A DNA stretch of 64,000 bases from Antitrichia curtipendula (Eukaryota; Streptophyta; Bryopsida; Hypnales; Leucodontaceae). Of this stretch, positions 49,031 to 61,940 are shown piece after piece. A program made the position numbers and the translations under genes. The notes beneath the pieces were generated by a model, which made no database searches, was not told where the DNA came from, and was given only the letters and a program-made list of their open reading frames with translations. The DNA lies in NCBI GenBank assembly GCA_951230915.1, contig OX579638.1:33208322-33272321 (forward strand). Reading direction: 5' to 3'. Position 1 is the first letter of the stretch; each line of letters starts with the position of its first letter.

Positions 49031-50893
49031 CCATAATGATGTTTCTATTGGCCTTAATTTTTTGTCCCAAAATGATCTTTGTGTTGCACTTTGTGAGATT
49101 GAAATAGGTCAAATCTGATTTTCAATTACTTTTTTGGACTAGCAAAACAACTTTGAAGTAGTAGTTCCCCTCCATCCATGCAATCATCAATTGAAAGATA
49201 AATGAAATGATCGGAGGGATCAATCAACATTGTTTGTTCATATTTTTTCATCTCTTTGAGTATTTCTCAATTGAAGGAGATGGAGCTTTGGGAGGTGAAA
49301 TAGAGGCCCAAACATAGTCTTAGGCACGTACGAAATGCCCATAAAATGCAGACCTCACACTCGACAATGAAATGTCTAGTGGTACTCTTTGAAAATGCCC
49401 CTAAAATTTAACTTTTCAATACTCTAAAACTGCACTTCAAAACGGGCTTTGAAGTTCAAAGTTCCATGGATGCTAAGAGTGCATTGAACTCTACTTAGAA
49501 TGCAAAATATGTCTTTAAAATGTTATTTTTAGCCTTAATCCGGAACATTTTGTCCAACATGAAGATCATTTGGGGACAAAGGTAGTACTAAAGAGTGATT
49601 TCCTATTAGGATACTATTTTATTTCTAAATAATTCCAACATAACTTTGCTTAATCCATAAACATCGAGGCGGACGTTTTGTAGCCAATGAATGACAAGAG
49701 AATCTCTTGTGTAGGATAGAATTGCAACTATTCATCCTCCAAATTTTGTAGAAAAAAAGAAGATCATCTACAGTAGTTTGATTTCCAATGAGTGCTTTTA
49801 TATTATTTTAATCCAACAATCCACATGGTGTCAAAACAAATGATTTCCAAGGTTATGAGCCTGTCGGTTAAGGGTTAAAGAGACACATGCAAACATCTGC
49901 ACTCATGTTCGATGCATTTGCTCCCGACAACAACAAAAAAAAATTCACATGAAATATCACAAGGCATGCCTTGTATCTCAATGAGGACCTGGGTTGGTCC
50001 TTGCTCATAAATATTGTATTACGTACTCTTAGCAAGCATGAATAACATATCCGTACTGTGGCGTAGGCTTGAGAACAACAATAATATTTTCCCTTCTCGG
50101 TCAAAGAACCAACCCCATCCCAATCCCAATTGAATGCAAATGATCTTGCCTTGACACAAGGTGCTACTAGTTCCTTTACGTTAGAGTTCCGCGCTTGCAA
50201 TCCAGAAATAGCCCGCCTCAGGGTGAAAATGCTGTGCTTGTACTTGGCATCTTTACTAAGTTGGTCAAAATGCCTCACATTCTCACATACACCTCCCCTT
50301 TATCCCGCAAACCCTGCGTAAAACTCCATTGGACGAGAGCCATGTGGTACAACCCCATTTTTCAAAGACCCAAAAAATCCATTGCCTGTCACTTCTCGTT
50401 GTACCACCAATGGGGCTCGTAGCGTCAAGACAAAAGGAAACCAATTGCAAGTGAACTCATTGTCCTGGCACTTGTGCTTTCTATATTGGGATGTATGATA
50501 GGGAATTGTCCTCAACTTGGGCTCATTGGGCATCAATGGAGGGATGAGAGGGTCGGGAATGGGCGAAACTGGACGGAAGGGCTCCCAGGCAAGTGGAGAA
50601 TGTCGTATAAAGACATGGAATCCCTGGGCCCAAGATGACTGGGGAAAGAAAAAAAAGAAAAAAAGAAAAAGAAAGCGGGGTCGGGGTGGGGAGTGAGGGT
50701 GTCTCGGGGGCGGAAAACCCGGTTAGGTCATGCATGTTCACGATACCATATACTAGTAAGTTATAGGCCCAATCATGGGGCACACTTTGGAGCAAAAGCT
50801 GACAGAGAGCATTTCTAGCTCACCCATCCCCCCTCCAATGCTCCATTCATGTGGACCTCACTTCAGTTCAGGCCCTCTTTCACTTTGGATGAG

Positions 50894-50930
<37 letters not shown>

Positions 50931-51375
50931 AAAATAACTTTCTTGGAATTATTTCAATTGAAAACCAAGCGAGGGATTTGCAAAGTTGCATAAATGCCAA
51001 GTCAAAGTTTGAATTCAATTAAAGATATCACTCTCTTCTTACAATGTTGCCACTCTAAATGGTGGAAAGCAGCATGGACTACGTAGACTTGGAAAATGAC
51101 CCATGATAAGATTTATATGACCGATTAGGTCATTTGCGGATCTTCTCGTGGTCATTTCAATCTTTGGTTAAAACTTACCACACTTCTTCTTCAGCGCTAA
51201 GTTATTCTATTAGTATTTGTAACAGTCATTTATCAAATTCACACTATTTTAAATTATCACACGTTGAAATATTATTGCATTATATTAATATCCACAATTT
51301 TTTTTTTGTTGGTGACACTATAGACTTCCGTACCCTTAGTAACAATATAAATAAGTCTGCTCTTGAAGTAACCTT
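49031..51375. other. Intergenic DNA, no gene recognised
   Basis: The stretch 49.87-50.85 kb is higher in GC and has overlapping open frames on both strands (longest 136 codons, minus, 49,868-50,278), none with a recognisable domain. A polypurine run lies at 50,640-50,675 and an (AT)n tract at 50,896-50,936. Confidence 0.4.
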
Positions 51376-51663
51376 TTAAAGAGTTGATTGTATTTGTGGG
51401 AGGGGAAGCTAAACTCCTTGAAAAGAAATATAGTAAATTTTTGGAAGAAGAGAAATGGAATAGGCATCTAACCCAAGTTGTTTCATATTTTTTGGACCTT
51501 CGTGAAATTAGTTACAAATTCCTGAAGTTGAAAGGCAGTGGTCACTAAAAGTGTCCCCCGTCCTAAAATGTACACTGTTGGTTCATTGAGGAAAGCAAAA
51601 TGTACCTCTGCATTAAAGGACACTTTCAGAGCAAGATCAAGTCTGCTTTAAGACCTTCCTACC
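51376..51663. mobile_element. MITE family C, copy C4
   Basis: The interior matches C1/C3 (AACTCCTTGAAAAGAAATAT and TTAGTTACAAATTCCTGAAG). The right end CCTTCCTACCTTA supplies the TTAA into which R7 is set. Confidence 0.5.
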
Positions 51664-51667
51664 TTAA

Positions 51668-52613
51668 CCCCTAAAGGTTTTTGACTATGTTTTCACAAAA
51701 AACGCTCCCAAACTGCCATTTCTAGTACAAGTACCAAATTTTGGAAAAAAAACATCTTTGGACACATGTAACCATAGGATCTTGTAGTAAACTAGTTTGA
51801 AAAGATGTGGAAAAAATTTCAGAAATTTCCACCGTGTAGATTGCAAGATATTAGCATTTGAAGTGACAAAAAACCTTTTTTTGTCCCTGCGAAAAACCGG
51901 GCAGCTGCACTTCACATGGTCACATTTGTATGAAAAAATGTCCAAAATGGTGGTAACTCTTTGAATTCATTCTTCAAAGCAAGTTAGCTACATGCTTGAA
52001 AAATTTCAGATCATTTGGAAATGTACAACATATAGGAAAAAAATAGTAAATAGAAAGAAGTAGAAAATGATTCAAAACACTAAATTGTTAAGGATTTAAT
52101 TATGGAATTGAAAAATGCCAATCCAAACGATTGTAATGTTGTAATAAACAATCTACACCTTGATTTTATATTTTTTCCCAAAAATATTGAAAATTGAGTT
52201 AAATAAAGGACTTCAAAGTTTATTTTAGAGTAGAGATTCCATAACTACCTGCAAACTACCCACAACTAAAATTCCTCATAACTTTCATCTCATAAATCAA
52301 AGTGGAATGATTCAAAGCTTTTCTTGTGCATATAAATCTAGAGAACCAATTTCGAATTTTTATTTCTTTAGAAAATGATTTTTAAAGAAGTTTTTTTTTT
52401 CTGCCCGGGCTGCCCGCCGAACAATGAAAACTACATATCATACCATAACTTTTTAATTATGTGGTCAAAAGTTATGAAAATTGTTGGGCCCTAAAGCTAC
52501 TCCTCGGGCACATCTTGTGTGAAAATTTCAAAGAAAAAAAATAAAAATTCCATTTGTGGTGAGCTGCCCAAAAACACTATGTTGTCAAAAAACGGTGTTT
52601 GGTCCTTTAGGGA
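51668..52613 (+). mobile_element. TTAA-flanked element, copy R7 (946 bp)
   Basis: TTAA at 51,664-51,667 and 52,614-52,617. The ends CCCCTAAAGG and CCTTTAGGGA are inverted repeats. The left half matches R10 (63,735 on). The right half matches the 3.0-3.27 kb block and the right arm of R4, so this copy joins modules found apart elsewhere. Confidence 0.7.
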
Positions 52614-52900
52614 TTAAATCACTGTAGGTTTAGCTGTTCTAATACAAAATACATAATGCTAAGCCAAAGCCTCTTGGCAAATGTGCCTTTCTAGCTTGTT
52701 AGCTGGTGAATGAAGGTCATCCCCCATGACTTATTATTCTCATAACCCTAATGGACCCTTCCTTGAACCTTTTGATCGACTCGAGGAGTAAGTTATGGAT
52801 CTCAACCATTTAGAGGCCAGCTCAGAGAAACGACATTGTCATTATTAAGGTGGAGCCATGCATAACCGATAATTTCAGCCATACTGGACATGTCTGCAGT

Positions 52901-53060
52901 AAGGTAAACCATCTCATTGCAGTCAGAATTTGAGACCATCCCATTGTGGTCAAAATATTAATGGTGGTGTACATTTGAGAACTCAAATATACACCACCAT
53001 TAACATTTTGACCACAATGGGGCCTACTCAAATTCTGACCGCAATGGGATGGTTTACCTT
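52901..53060. mobile_element. 160-bp near-perfect hairpin MITE
   Basis: The left arm AAGGTAAACCATCTCATTGC continues for about 78 bases and pairs with the right arm ending GCAATGGGATGGTTTACCTT with few mismatches. The loop is only a few bases, at CTCAAAT near 52,980. AGT lies on both sides (52,898-52,900 and 53,061-53,063), a possible 3-bp duplication. Confidence 0.7.
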
Positions 53061-53063
53061 AGT

Positions 53064-54380
53064 TTTTGGCGAAGCAAATATTTCCGAAAGTACAAAGATA
53101 GAAATGGCGTAAATAGCAAAAAAATTGGTGAATTTATATCTTGAAATGAAACTATTATGAATTATGAAAGCCCGAAGTTGGGCTCAACCCATGTCCAATG
53201 TCTAGAGTCTTATAAAATTGATCAGTGGGAAAGTATTTGTAGATAACTCTGACACACAAAGGGAGCATGGTAGTGTGGGGACCACAATGGTCCAGAACGG
53301 CAAGTTTCTTGAATTCAAAACTAGCGCAAATGAATCCCACCCTGTCCTAGTTGCACTGGCTAGTAATGGGTGGCTCCACCTTATTTGATTATGTGAGATA
53401 ACATTGAAGGTTTATTTGGTGCTTTCAGCAACCAAATTCAAGGCCTCCTTACATGTACCGGTCATCGGGAAAAGTTTCACAGCGAGTGCTACATGGAAAA
53501 AGAGCCATTGCACTTTCATATGGACCCAGTGGGTGGGAGGGAGGGATACAATTAAAAAATTCACAAGTACCAAATTCACTAGCCGTCTCCACCAATGAGG
53601 TTGTCCACCGATATTGGTGAAACTTGAACTCCTTCTTTCCCACTTACCCATACCGGCAAGACCATTGGTGGAGCCAGGACTTTTTTTGTCTTCTTTCTTG
53701 CTTGACTTAACTTAGTTGTAAACTTGCCCACCGGGCTCACATGTAAGGTGGCCCTCGGATACGTACATACATTCTGCGCGAGACCTTTTTTTCGTTGCTT
53801 GGAGTTTTCATTTAATAAACACTGTACCCAGTCCCTTCCTTGGCCATATATAGAGACCGATATACAGACAGTGGTCCTCTTCGTGGCCATTTATAGACAT
53901 ATATATAAGTTAGTAGCAGCAGTACTGCTGCCCTTTCCCAAGTCCAGCTGCGTTGTTGTTGTTGTACAGCCCAGCCCAGCCCAGCCCATTTTGGTGTTCA
54001 TCAAGTTTGTTGTCCAGACCTCAGTTGGAGGGCAAACATTCTCTTACAGGGATACTGGGCAATAAACTATCTTGCCCGCCTTCATGATTCATTCGGGGAC
54101 TCAGCTGGAATACTATTTTATTTCAGGCAGCCAGGCCCACAACAAAAAAACAAATAGCCATTCAGTCATTCTTTCATCAAATGGGCCTTTTCAAAACAAA
54201 ACAAAAACAATTCATGGCAACTGTACTGTAAGTTAATAAGTTACTGCTGCTGCTGATCTATTGGCTTACATAGAGCATCGCCACCCGTGCTCTCCAAATA
54301 AGGGGCCTCCTTACTCATGTATGGGTGGGTGGGAGCAGTCAAGAGGGTCGAAATATAGAAAGTGCTCCTTCTACAGTGTC
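53064..54380. other. Intergenic DNA, no gene recognised
   Basis: Moderate GC. Overlapping small frames at 53.40-54.07 kb lack recognisable domains. A (CAGCC)n run lies at 53,967-53,987. Confidence 0.4.
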
Positions 54381-55008
54381 TAAGGGGTGCTTCACACTAC
54401 GGCAGAGGGACGAGAGGCCGTTGATTTCCACCAATCAAATTGCAGGAATCTATGAATTCTTGAAATTTTGGCCTCTCAACCCTTCACACTAGACGGCACA
54501 GCCAAGAGTCTGTCGCCCTCCAACCTGACATTTCTGGCAGAAAATTAACTACATGTTGACAGACTCTCGACCATAGTTTGGGTCGAGCAAAAATGGAGAC
54601 CCAAATTATGATTAAGAGTCAGTCAAATTTTTTTCCTAAAAAATCAGATTTGTTCACTCTTTTCACACACTTTATTATTTGTTATTTGTTATTTGTCATT
54701 CATACCCTTCATATTCCTTGTTTGATGGTAAGAGCATGTGCTGTGATTTTTTTTCCAAGGCCATTTTGGACTCCTTTCTCATGTTTTTTTAATTTTTTTC
54801 TTGAAAAAATTGACACACATGTGAGGTCTGGACTCTGGGCTTGGCCTTTGGAGGCTTCACACTATGGCTGTCCAAGTTGAGAGGCCGTGCCCAAACTATG
54901 GTCAAGAATTCAATGAAATGGGCTCTTTAATGGTCATTTCTTTGGACTCTCACCCAAAGTTTGGGCACGGCCTCTCGACTTGGTCGGCCATAGTGTGAAG
55001 TGGCCCTA
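54381..55008. mobile_element. Nested foldback element with GCTTCACACTA ends
   Basis: TAAGGGGTGCTTCACACTAC at the left and, reversed, TAGGGCCACTTCACACTATG at the right are inverted ends. A second, near-perfect inverted pair lies inside at 54,851-54,903 and 54,945-55,000 (GAGAGGCCGTGCCCAAACTA). CCTTCACACTAGACGGC at 54,480 and the GACCATAGTTTGGGTCGAG block at 54,569 are further pieces. It is probably one copy inserted in another. Confidence 0.5.
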
Positions 55009-55705
55009 ATAACCACTAATAACCTCCCAATCAAGCAAAATTTATGTCCCACTAAAAAGCTCCGTTTCTTGATTTTGAACGTTGAGTAAGTGTTTGTTGA
55101 TTTGAACAACCTTGTGGGGACAAGTGAAACAATCTAGGAGCATTCCTTTGGCCTAGCAAGTTTAGTCTTGCTCATGTAAGGCACCTTGTACAAATTGTTT
55201 CTTTAGATAGTAGTGTTGATGATGCATTTAGTGACCACTTCAACACTATAAAAATTTGTTTGTAAAGTGGGCTTGTTTTTTTTATTGCACATATTTAGAT
55301 TGGAAAACACATTTCTAGGATCCTATTGTTGCCACCACCCTTTAAATCATTAAAATGACAAAGTTGGCAGCATTTACAAATTATGCTCAAATATCGTACT
55401 TTCCACATGGATTTTAAGTGCCTAAACAACAATACCTAAGCTAGAGATTTTGCATAGATATAAATGATAGCTTACTTGTTCTTGAATACATGTATTGCTA
55501 GCACTATGACTAAAAATACAATTAATCCCTCAAAAAGAATAATTTTGGAGGTTTTTAGTAGGACAGAGGAAGTAGTTGCTTTCCTTTGCCCATTCATTTG
55601 GGCTCACATGTAAGTTGGCCCTAAACCAGGGATAGTAGGAGAATGGGGAGATTGTGAATTGTCCCCCACTATAGTCACTGTATAGGCTCTTTCTCAACCG
55701 TACTC
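55009..55705. other. Intergenic DNA, no gene seen
   Basis: AT-rich, no open frame with protein character, no repeat recognised. Confidence 0.5.
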
Positions 55706-56170
55706 AATAAAAAAAAGCCTTCAGGCTCGTCAACAAATCACTCAAAACTGCAGTTTCTATTGTAAAGTGCAACACTTTTTTAAACTTAAAAAAATTATAT
55801 ATATATATATATATATATAATCGTAGGGGCATGGACTTAACTAGTATGAGATTGTATGGAAGAAATTTCAGGAGCTTTCACCATGTAAATTGCAAGATTT
55901 TTGAGTTTAAAGTAAAGAATTTTTTTTTCTTGAACCTTGTCTAACTAGATTTTAAGACTTTGTGAATCTTCTTATTTTAAAATTTTTGCAAAATAGATTT
56001 TGATCTAAAGCTCCCAAGCACGAATTGAAATCAAAAAGTTATATTCCCATAAAGCTAATGAGTTTTTCTATCTTCAAAAAAAGTTTCAAAACACCATGCT
56101 AAAAAATGAGATCATAGAACCCTTGCCAAACCTTCAAGAGTCCCCCAAGAGGATTCTTGGTCCTTTAGGG
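55706..56170 (+). mobile_element. TTAA-family element, partial copy R8
   Basis: The left end lacks TTAA but keeps AATCACTCAAAACTGCAGTT, and the right end TTGGTCCTTTAGGG has lost the TTAA. The interior follows R2/R5 in shortened form, with an (AT)n tract at 55,797-55,819. Confidence 0.45.
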
Positions 56171-56579
56171 GGGCAGTAAAGTGCCAAAAATTGAAGCAAT
56201 TTTTTAGGATTTAGAGTTCTAACTAAAATCTAGGCTTATTATGAATTTAAGTTTGGATGGAGACATCTATCTAGAAAATTAAAAGTATCAATGATATGAA
56301 TTCCTCCCCATGAATATAATGAAATAGATGTCAATCTTAGAAAGTTATTATTCCCTCTCTCTTGAAATGAATGTTTGCATTGGAACCTCATGTTATACCA
56401 ATTTTGAACATTGATCATATTGTAAAATGCATAATTTAAAAGGGTCCAAATTTTATATCATCACAATCAATAAAGAACATGGTATGTATTCATTGCAATC
56501 TAAATAAAAACCAACACGAAGAAAGCCTCCATACAATTCACTAAAAAAAACCCAGATTTCCTCCAATGTAGACACTTAA

Positions 56580-57158
56580 CCCCTAAGTCCCAAAGTCCCT
56601 ACGAGGGATTCTTGGGATTTTCGGGTAGGCTTGTGTAATCTCAAATTTTGACATGATTTTTGAAACTTTTTTTGAAGATAGGAAATTAGATTAGCTTGGT
56701 GGGAATATAATTTTTTGTAAATTTCAATTGGTTCCCGGGAGCAAAAGTTATGCCACCCTAAGTCCAAAAAATTGCTCAAGGGGCAACTAAAAAAATCACA
56801 AAAAATTGAATTTTTTGAATTTTGAATTTTTTTCTCAAATATTACATTTTTGTCTATACTTAAAGCTTTTAATCATTCTATTTAGACTAATGGTGTGAAA
56901 GTTATGGACAATCTTGTTTTGGGGGGCAATCTAAGCATCTTCTTGAAAAAAAACTTGTTTTTTTTCACTTTGAATGCAAATATCTTGCAATCTACATTGT
57001 CAAAGTTTTTGAAATTTCTTCCATGCATTCTCACACTAGTCTAGTACAGGATTCTATGGTTAGATATGCAAAAAGATGAATTTTTTTTTTGCTCTTTGTA
57101 ATAGAAATGGCAGTTTTGAGTGGTCTTTGATGGAAAAAAGGCCTTGGGACTTTAGGGG
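56580..57158 (-). mobile_element. TTAA-flanked element, copy R9 (579 bp, inverted)
   Basis: TTAA at 56,576-56,579 and 57,159-57,162. The ends CCCCTAAGTCCC and GGGACTTTAGGGG are inverted repeats. Same length class and orientation as R3. Confidence 0.7.
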
Positions 57159-60100
57159 TTAAGTGGGGACGGAGTGAGTGAGTAATTTACAGTACCTTAA
57201 TGGCCGTTTAGAGTGAAGGAAGAAGTGGCTGGTAAACCTGGTCAGGGAGTTCCAGCTCAGGGATTGTGTGTCCTTCCCATTTAGATTCTCAATCCTCTCC
57301 TGCAGTACTACGGCTGCTGAAGCTGCCTGACAACGGACGTCAAGGGTACTCCCGTCTCGTAACAGGTATTGTGCACCGCGTGATTGCTATTTGCAAGAAA
57401 TCGACCCTTGTCCAGCATAATCACGCGAGAGATTATGCAACACTCAGTAGGATGGGGCACACTCTTTCTCAAGCTTCGCAGGACAGCTCATGCAGTCCTC
57501 CGATCCTCAGCTATGGTGGAGAATCATATTTGGGATCACAATGCTATTCTAGAATATCTTCATGTCTGTCCGGCCTTCCGCACCGCGTGTCAAAGGCTAG
57601 CTCAAAGCAGTTGATAGTACCAGCAGCAACACGGGTTACTTGAAATTTTAGTATTAATTTTGCCTTTGACTGGGAAGACAATCTGGCACTCTACTGAAAC
57701 TGTACTTCCGGAGAATTTCTTGGCTCAGTGAGTGTTTCGAGGAGACAAGCTGAATCCGGTTGCACGTAGTAGTCGGTGAATGAGATCAACCCTGTGGAGC
57801 ATTCAATTCGGACAGAAGTTATTAGTACCTGGGGTTGAATATTTTGCACTGGGCTGAAAGACCAGGGAATATACCAAATTTTTCGTTTGTACTGAATCTA
57901 GGGTATGGAGTATGTTGAAAGAAAAAACTACACGGTATCCGAGATTGTCTGTGTTTGTTTGCTTTGACAGAAAGGAACTTGAATATCTTGACTGGAGAGA
58001 ATAATATACATAAGTGGCCTGCAAGGTTTCTAATTTGGTGAGATTCAAGTCTCCATCGACTTTCATCGTTGTTCGTGTTGCTTGTAGAATGCATCTCGTC
58101 TTGGGCTACGCGATGAATATCTCAGGCCCATTGCATGATGATCAGCACTAGGTCATCAGAGAGCATCATGTGACGTCGTGCTGGACCCACAGAGATGCAA
58201 AAGTAGCAAGGTGCCGTAAAAACTGGGTTCAGATGCACTCCACAGTTGTTTGTGGAACTTCTACAGTAGCCACTGTAGCCTCGCCTTTTGCTCCGTGGAG
58301 ACTGTCATGACTGTCATCCTGTATATATACTAATTAATAAGGCATGTCTGAATATCGCGGACGCCGTATTCAAATAATAATGGCAGTCTCACCGTCTTTC
58401 TATCGATTTTTAGAAGGAGAATCTTTTGTTTCTGAAGACTTTTCGTACGGAGTATATGTTTGCAGAATATAAGGGATTTCATTGATTCGGTCTATCCATT
58501 TTCGAACCTACTGCATCACTTCACGGTCAAAAAACCTTTTCCTCCTTTGTGTGTAAATTTCCAGCAAATCGTGACGGGGATATAGTATTTCTATTTTGCA
58601 CATGAAGATTTTGCTGTGGAGAGAACACGCCCTCTAGCTATTGCTGTCAGTAAAGTCCGCAGATTACTGACAAGATGTTTCCGCATGAAGGCTTCTGTGT
58701 ACCTAAATCTGGTATTCTAGACCATGTTAGTAGCTCATTTAACTCCCTCGCTAATGCACCATGTGATGACGTACTCGATAACTGCATGCCCCGACCCGAC
58801 CCGACCCGCTCTTCAACCGGCCAGCATGAAGCAATTAGCAACTTGATTTCCAATACGGAGCTCCGGTTCCTCCCTTTATCCACCCTCCTTGATTGTAGGA
58901 TTTTCAAGCCCGCTCTCCTTCCCATCAACCCTACTTAGTATTTTTCAAAAAGTATTCTTCTTTTGTGTCCTTGTCTCACCTATTTCAAGACTTGCCTCCG
59001 TGGCTCGCCTCATTCATTGGTTGCCACATGCCACTAAATTCCAAGCATTACTAAAAAAAGTGGATATTTTGAATAGAGAACCGGTGCGCATCCGGAAGCA
59101 AGATGTAGCGATGTACCGGACGGCGCCTGGAGCTCCACCTCCGGTCCGGTCCTGCATGCGAAGAGGCCCTAACAGCGATTAATTATAACATCCGCTTCCG
59201 ATCATTTCATTAATAGTGAACTTTTAAACATGATTTGCGGACAAACTATTGGAAAGAGATTGGCTCTTTGGAAGTAAATGTCTCTGGATTGGACTACAGA
59301 TTCAATTGAGCAGTGGTTCCCGGCAATTCAGTGTTCTGTCCAGGTTTGGTTTACAATCATAAGCACTGGTTACTGTAGCACAAACACGGGTCTTGGCAGC
59401 TACCACACGTTAGAATGAGGGACAGGCTGTTACCCGAAGTCATGATTCAACATGCATGAGCAGCATCTTGTACGTCCCTTGGGGCGCTTCATGTGAAGCA
59501 GCTGGCCAGCTTGCGGATTGCGAGCGTGGCGTAGATGCTAATGACTCGCGTCAGTGCAGAATAATCTCTAACCACTGCGACCAGAGAAAGTTCAACTCGA
59601 CTGTTAAGATCGGTCATCTCGGCGACGTATGCAGACAGTTGAGCGGTTCCTTGAAACATTCAAAACAGTGATATTGCTTGTGTACTCGACTATGATAAAA
59701 TGACTGTCATTCAGGTTCAAGGATATTACCCAAACATGAAGTAAATACTGTAGCAGTGCCGGATGTCGACGTCTCGATCCTTCAGCATTTTAAAATGAAC
59801 TCTACATGAGTGCTATTGCGCTCACCGATTTAAGTACCGCAAATGTGCTTTCACCAGAAAACTCATTAATACCTTAATACCAAAAGAAAGCGGTCTCAGG
59901 AAAAACTTTGGTGTCCCATACCCCTGAAGCACGGCAGGTACTTCATGTGAAGTAGAATGTTTGAATTTACCCCCTCGCTCAGCCCGCAGATTGCACTCAA
60001 CGTCGATGAGCAATTGCGTAAAGTCACAGACCAAGAATTTGATGCTTCCAGAGTCGAGTCCTTCTTCCTCGGGTCGCAAGAAATGGACCCCTCTCGAATA

Positions 60101-61696
60101 TGCAGGCACACACAACGGCAAGAGCTCAGAAAACGATGAGTGAGTGAGTGAGTGAGTGAGTGCGACCTCCTGGTGAAGAGGGCAAGATCTTCTTAAGCTA
60201 AAGAAGACTGATTCAACATATGAGCATGTCCTAAGACAGACTCTGAATTATGTCTGCGCAAGCTACAGTTGACGACGGTGAGGTTTCAGGGATTATTTTC
60301 TTTCTAAGGAAAAATTGGCATGGCTTTACTAGATACTACATAGGATTGCCAATTTACCACTGATAAACTTCTTCCAAACGGCTTACATTAACAGCTTGCC
60401 GATCTCAAGTTCGATCTCAAGTAACGTATGAGAACAAGCTGGAGACCCTTGAGGGTGCATAGAAATTATACCATTTTAAAATCTGAGCGTGCATGGAAAG
60501 TAAACTATTCTTTAATCTTGATGCGTGCTCATCAAACACCTTAGATCACTACTTGAATGTTTACATCGCAAAGAGACTGCGAATAATTCAATATTGACAA
60601 AGCAACTCGATCGTCACGTGAATGCCATGTGGTTCATAGATCTCCGTACACAAGTGCACCAACCAGGTGGCCGAAGATAAATAATTTCTTAACTTGCAAG
60701 GGAATATTTCAAATCGAATAAACTTATGATTCCTGAATCTCAAGTGGAGGGGTAGCGCGAGTACATCGTGCAGGCTCCGTTCTCCCGTACAAGTCGCAGG
60801 ACGGTGTCGGCCGAAATCCTCTAGCCACTTTTCTTACTTGTGAAAGAAAATCAATAAAGTTGCCTTTTCCTGAATATACATACATAAGTTACTAAGCTAG
60901 GTCACAACCAGACCAATTCTCAAGAATCATTCGGTTCCTTGCTCCCAGTGCGAGCTATTGGAGATCTAACAGACATCGGTGAAGACGTGACATATGCGTT
61001 CTCCGCTCACTACAGAGATAGCGTTACGTAAGCCTGCTTAACCCGAAAATTGTTGCAGATCAATTGCTGTCAGAGTATTTGACATTTTTCACTGCCTATC
61101 CTAATTTAGATCCAGTATTTAAGTATTTCCAAAGGGCCTCTCTATATTATTCACAACTCGCCTCAAAATCAATATACATGCTAATGAAAAACAGACCAAG
61201 GGAAGCAATCCCGACGAGTCCTCGGCAACGTTGAAAACCAGTACTCTACATACTTGCAGTAGAATGAAAACTTAAATCCATATTCTTTGAAAACATTTCC
61301 AAAAAAAACAAGCAGGAACCATTAATCTCTTTACAACACCGCAGAATTAATCTGTTTTGATGATCGCATGCAGGAATGTTCGAATGAGAGGAATCAACTA
61401 TGTCTGCCGACACATTGTAATTTGTTTTTATAATTTTATTTCTTTGAAACAAATGAAGGGACAGTGTAAATTTTTATAATCTGGTGGTCAATGACAGAGC
61501 TCCTCACTTTGGCGTTATTTTTTATTTTTTATTTTCAGCGCTATCCATTCGACGATGTCTCACTCAACGTTGAAACACGTGAATAAATGAGCAAAGCGAG
61601 TTATGAAGATACGTAGACGTCAGTACTACGATTTCATCTTTCGGCAGGCACAACTCTGCCTTTAAGTCGACTCTTTCTTAACTCAGTCTTTCGCAG

Positions 61697-61940
61697 ACCC
61701 TATATAAATTCAAGCTTTGAGGATCATGTACAAATTACGTGCGACACTGCAGACCGGAACCTCAAACTATTGGTTGACAGGCACCTGATTCTTGGAAGAG
61801 ATAGCACTGGAGATGATGGTGAGATCAAAGTCTCTGAGAGGCTCATCCACGCTCTTCATCATTTTGTTGCAGTTGCAAATGGATGCGAAAGCCCGGTCAA
61901 ATCAAAGCCCTGCAAATTGAAAACCGAAGAAAGCGAGTGA
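61697..61940 (+). CDS. Candidate last exon, unknown protein
   Basis: After a pyrimidine-rich stretch ending TCTTTCGCAG a frame of 81 codons stays open to TGA at 61,938, including DRNLKLLVDRHLILGRDSTG and KVSERLIHALHHFVAVANGC. It has mixed, globular-looking composition. I do not recognise a domain. A short possible exon, after TTTATTTTCAG at about 61,530 (RYPFDDVSLNVETR), precedes it. It could be a real gene fragment or a chance frame; the splice site is the only support. Confidence 0.2.

Noticed and set aside
49868..50278. 136-codon minus frame and overlapping plus frames
   Set aside because: Overlapping open frames on both strands in a slightly GC-richer patch; no family resemblance and no consistent extension.
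51685..51945. Open frames inside TTAA elements (also 63,752-63,982, 6,503-6,947, 56,576-56,779)
   Set aside because: The same frame appears in different copies only because the DNA repeats are alike; the interiors show no protein-level conservation or start context.
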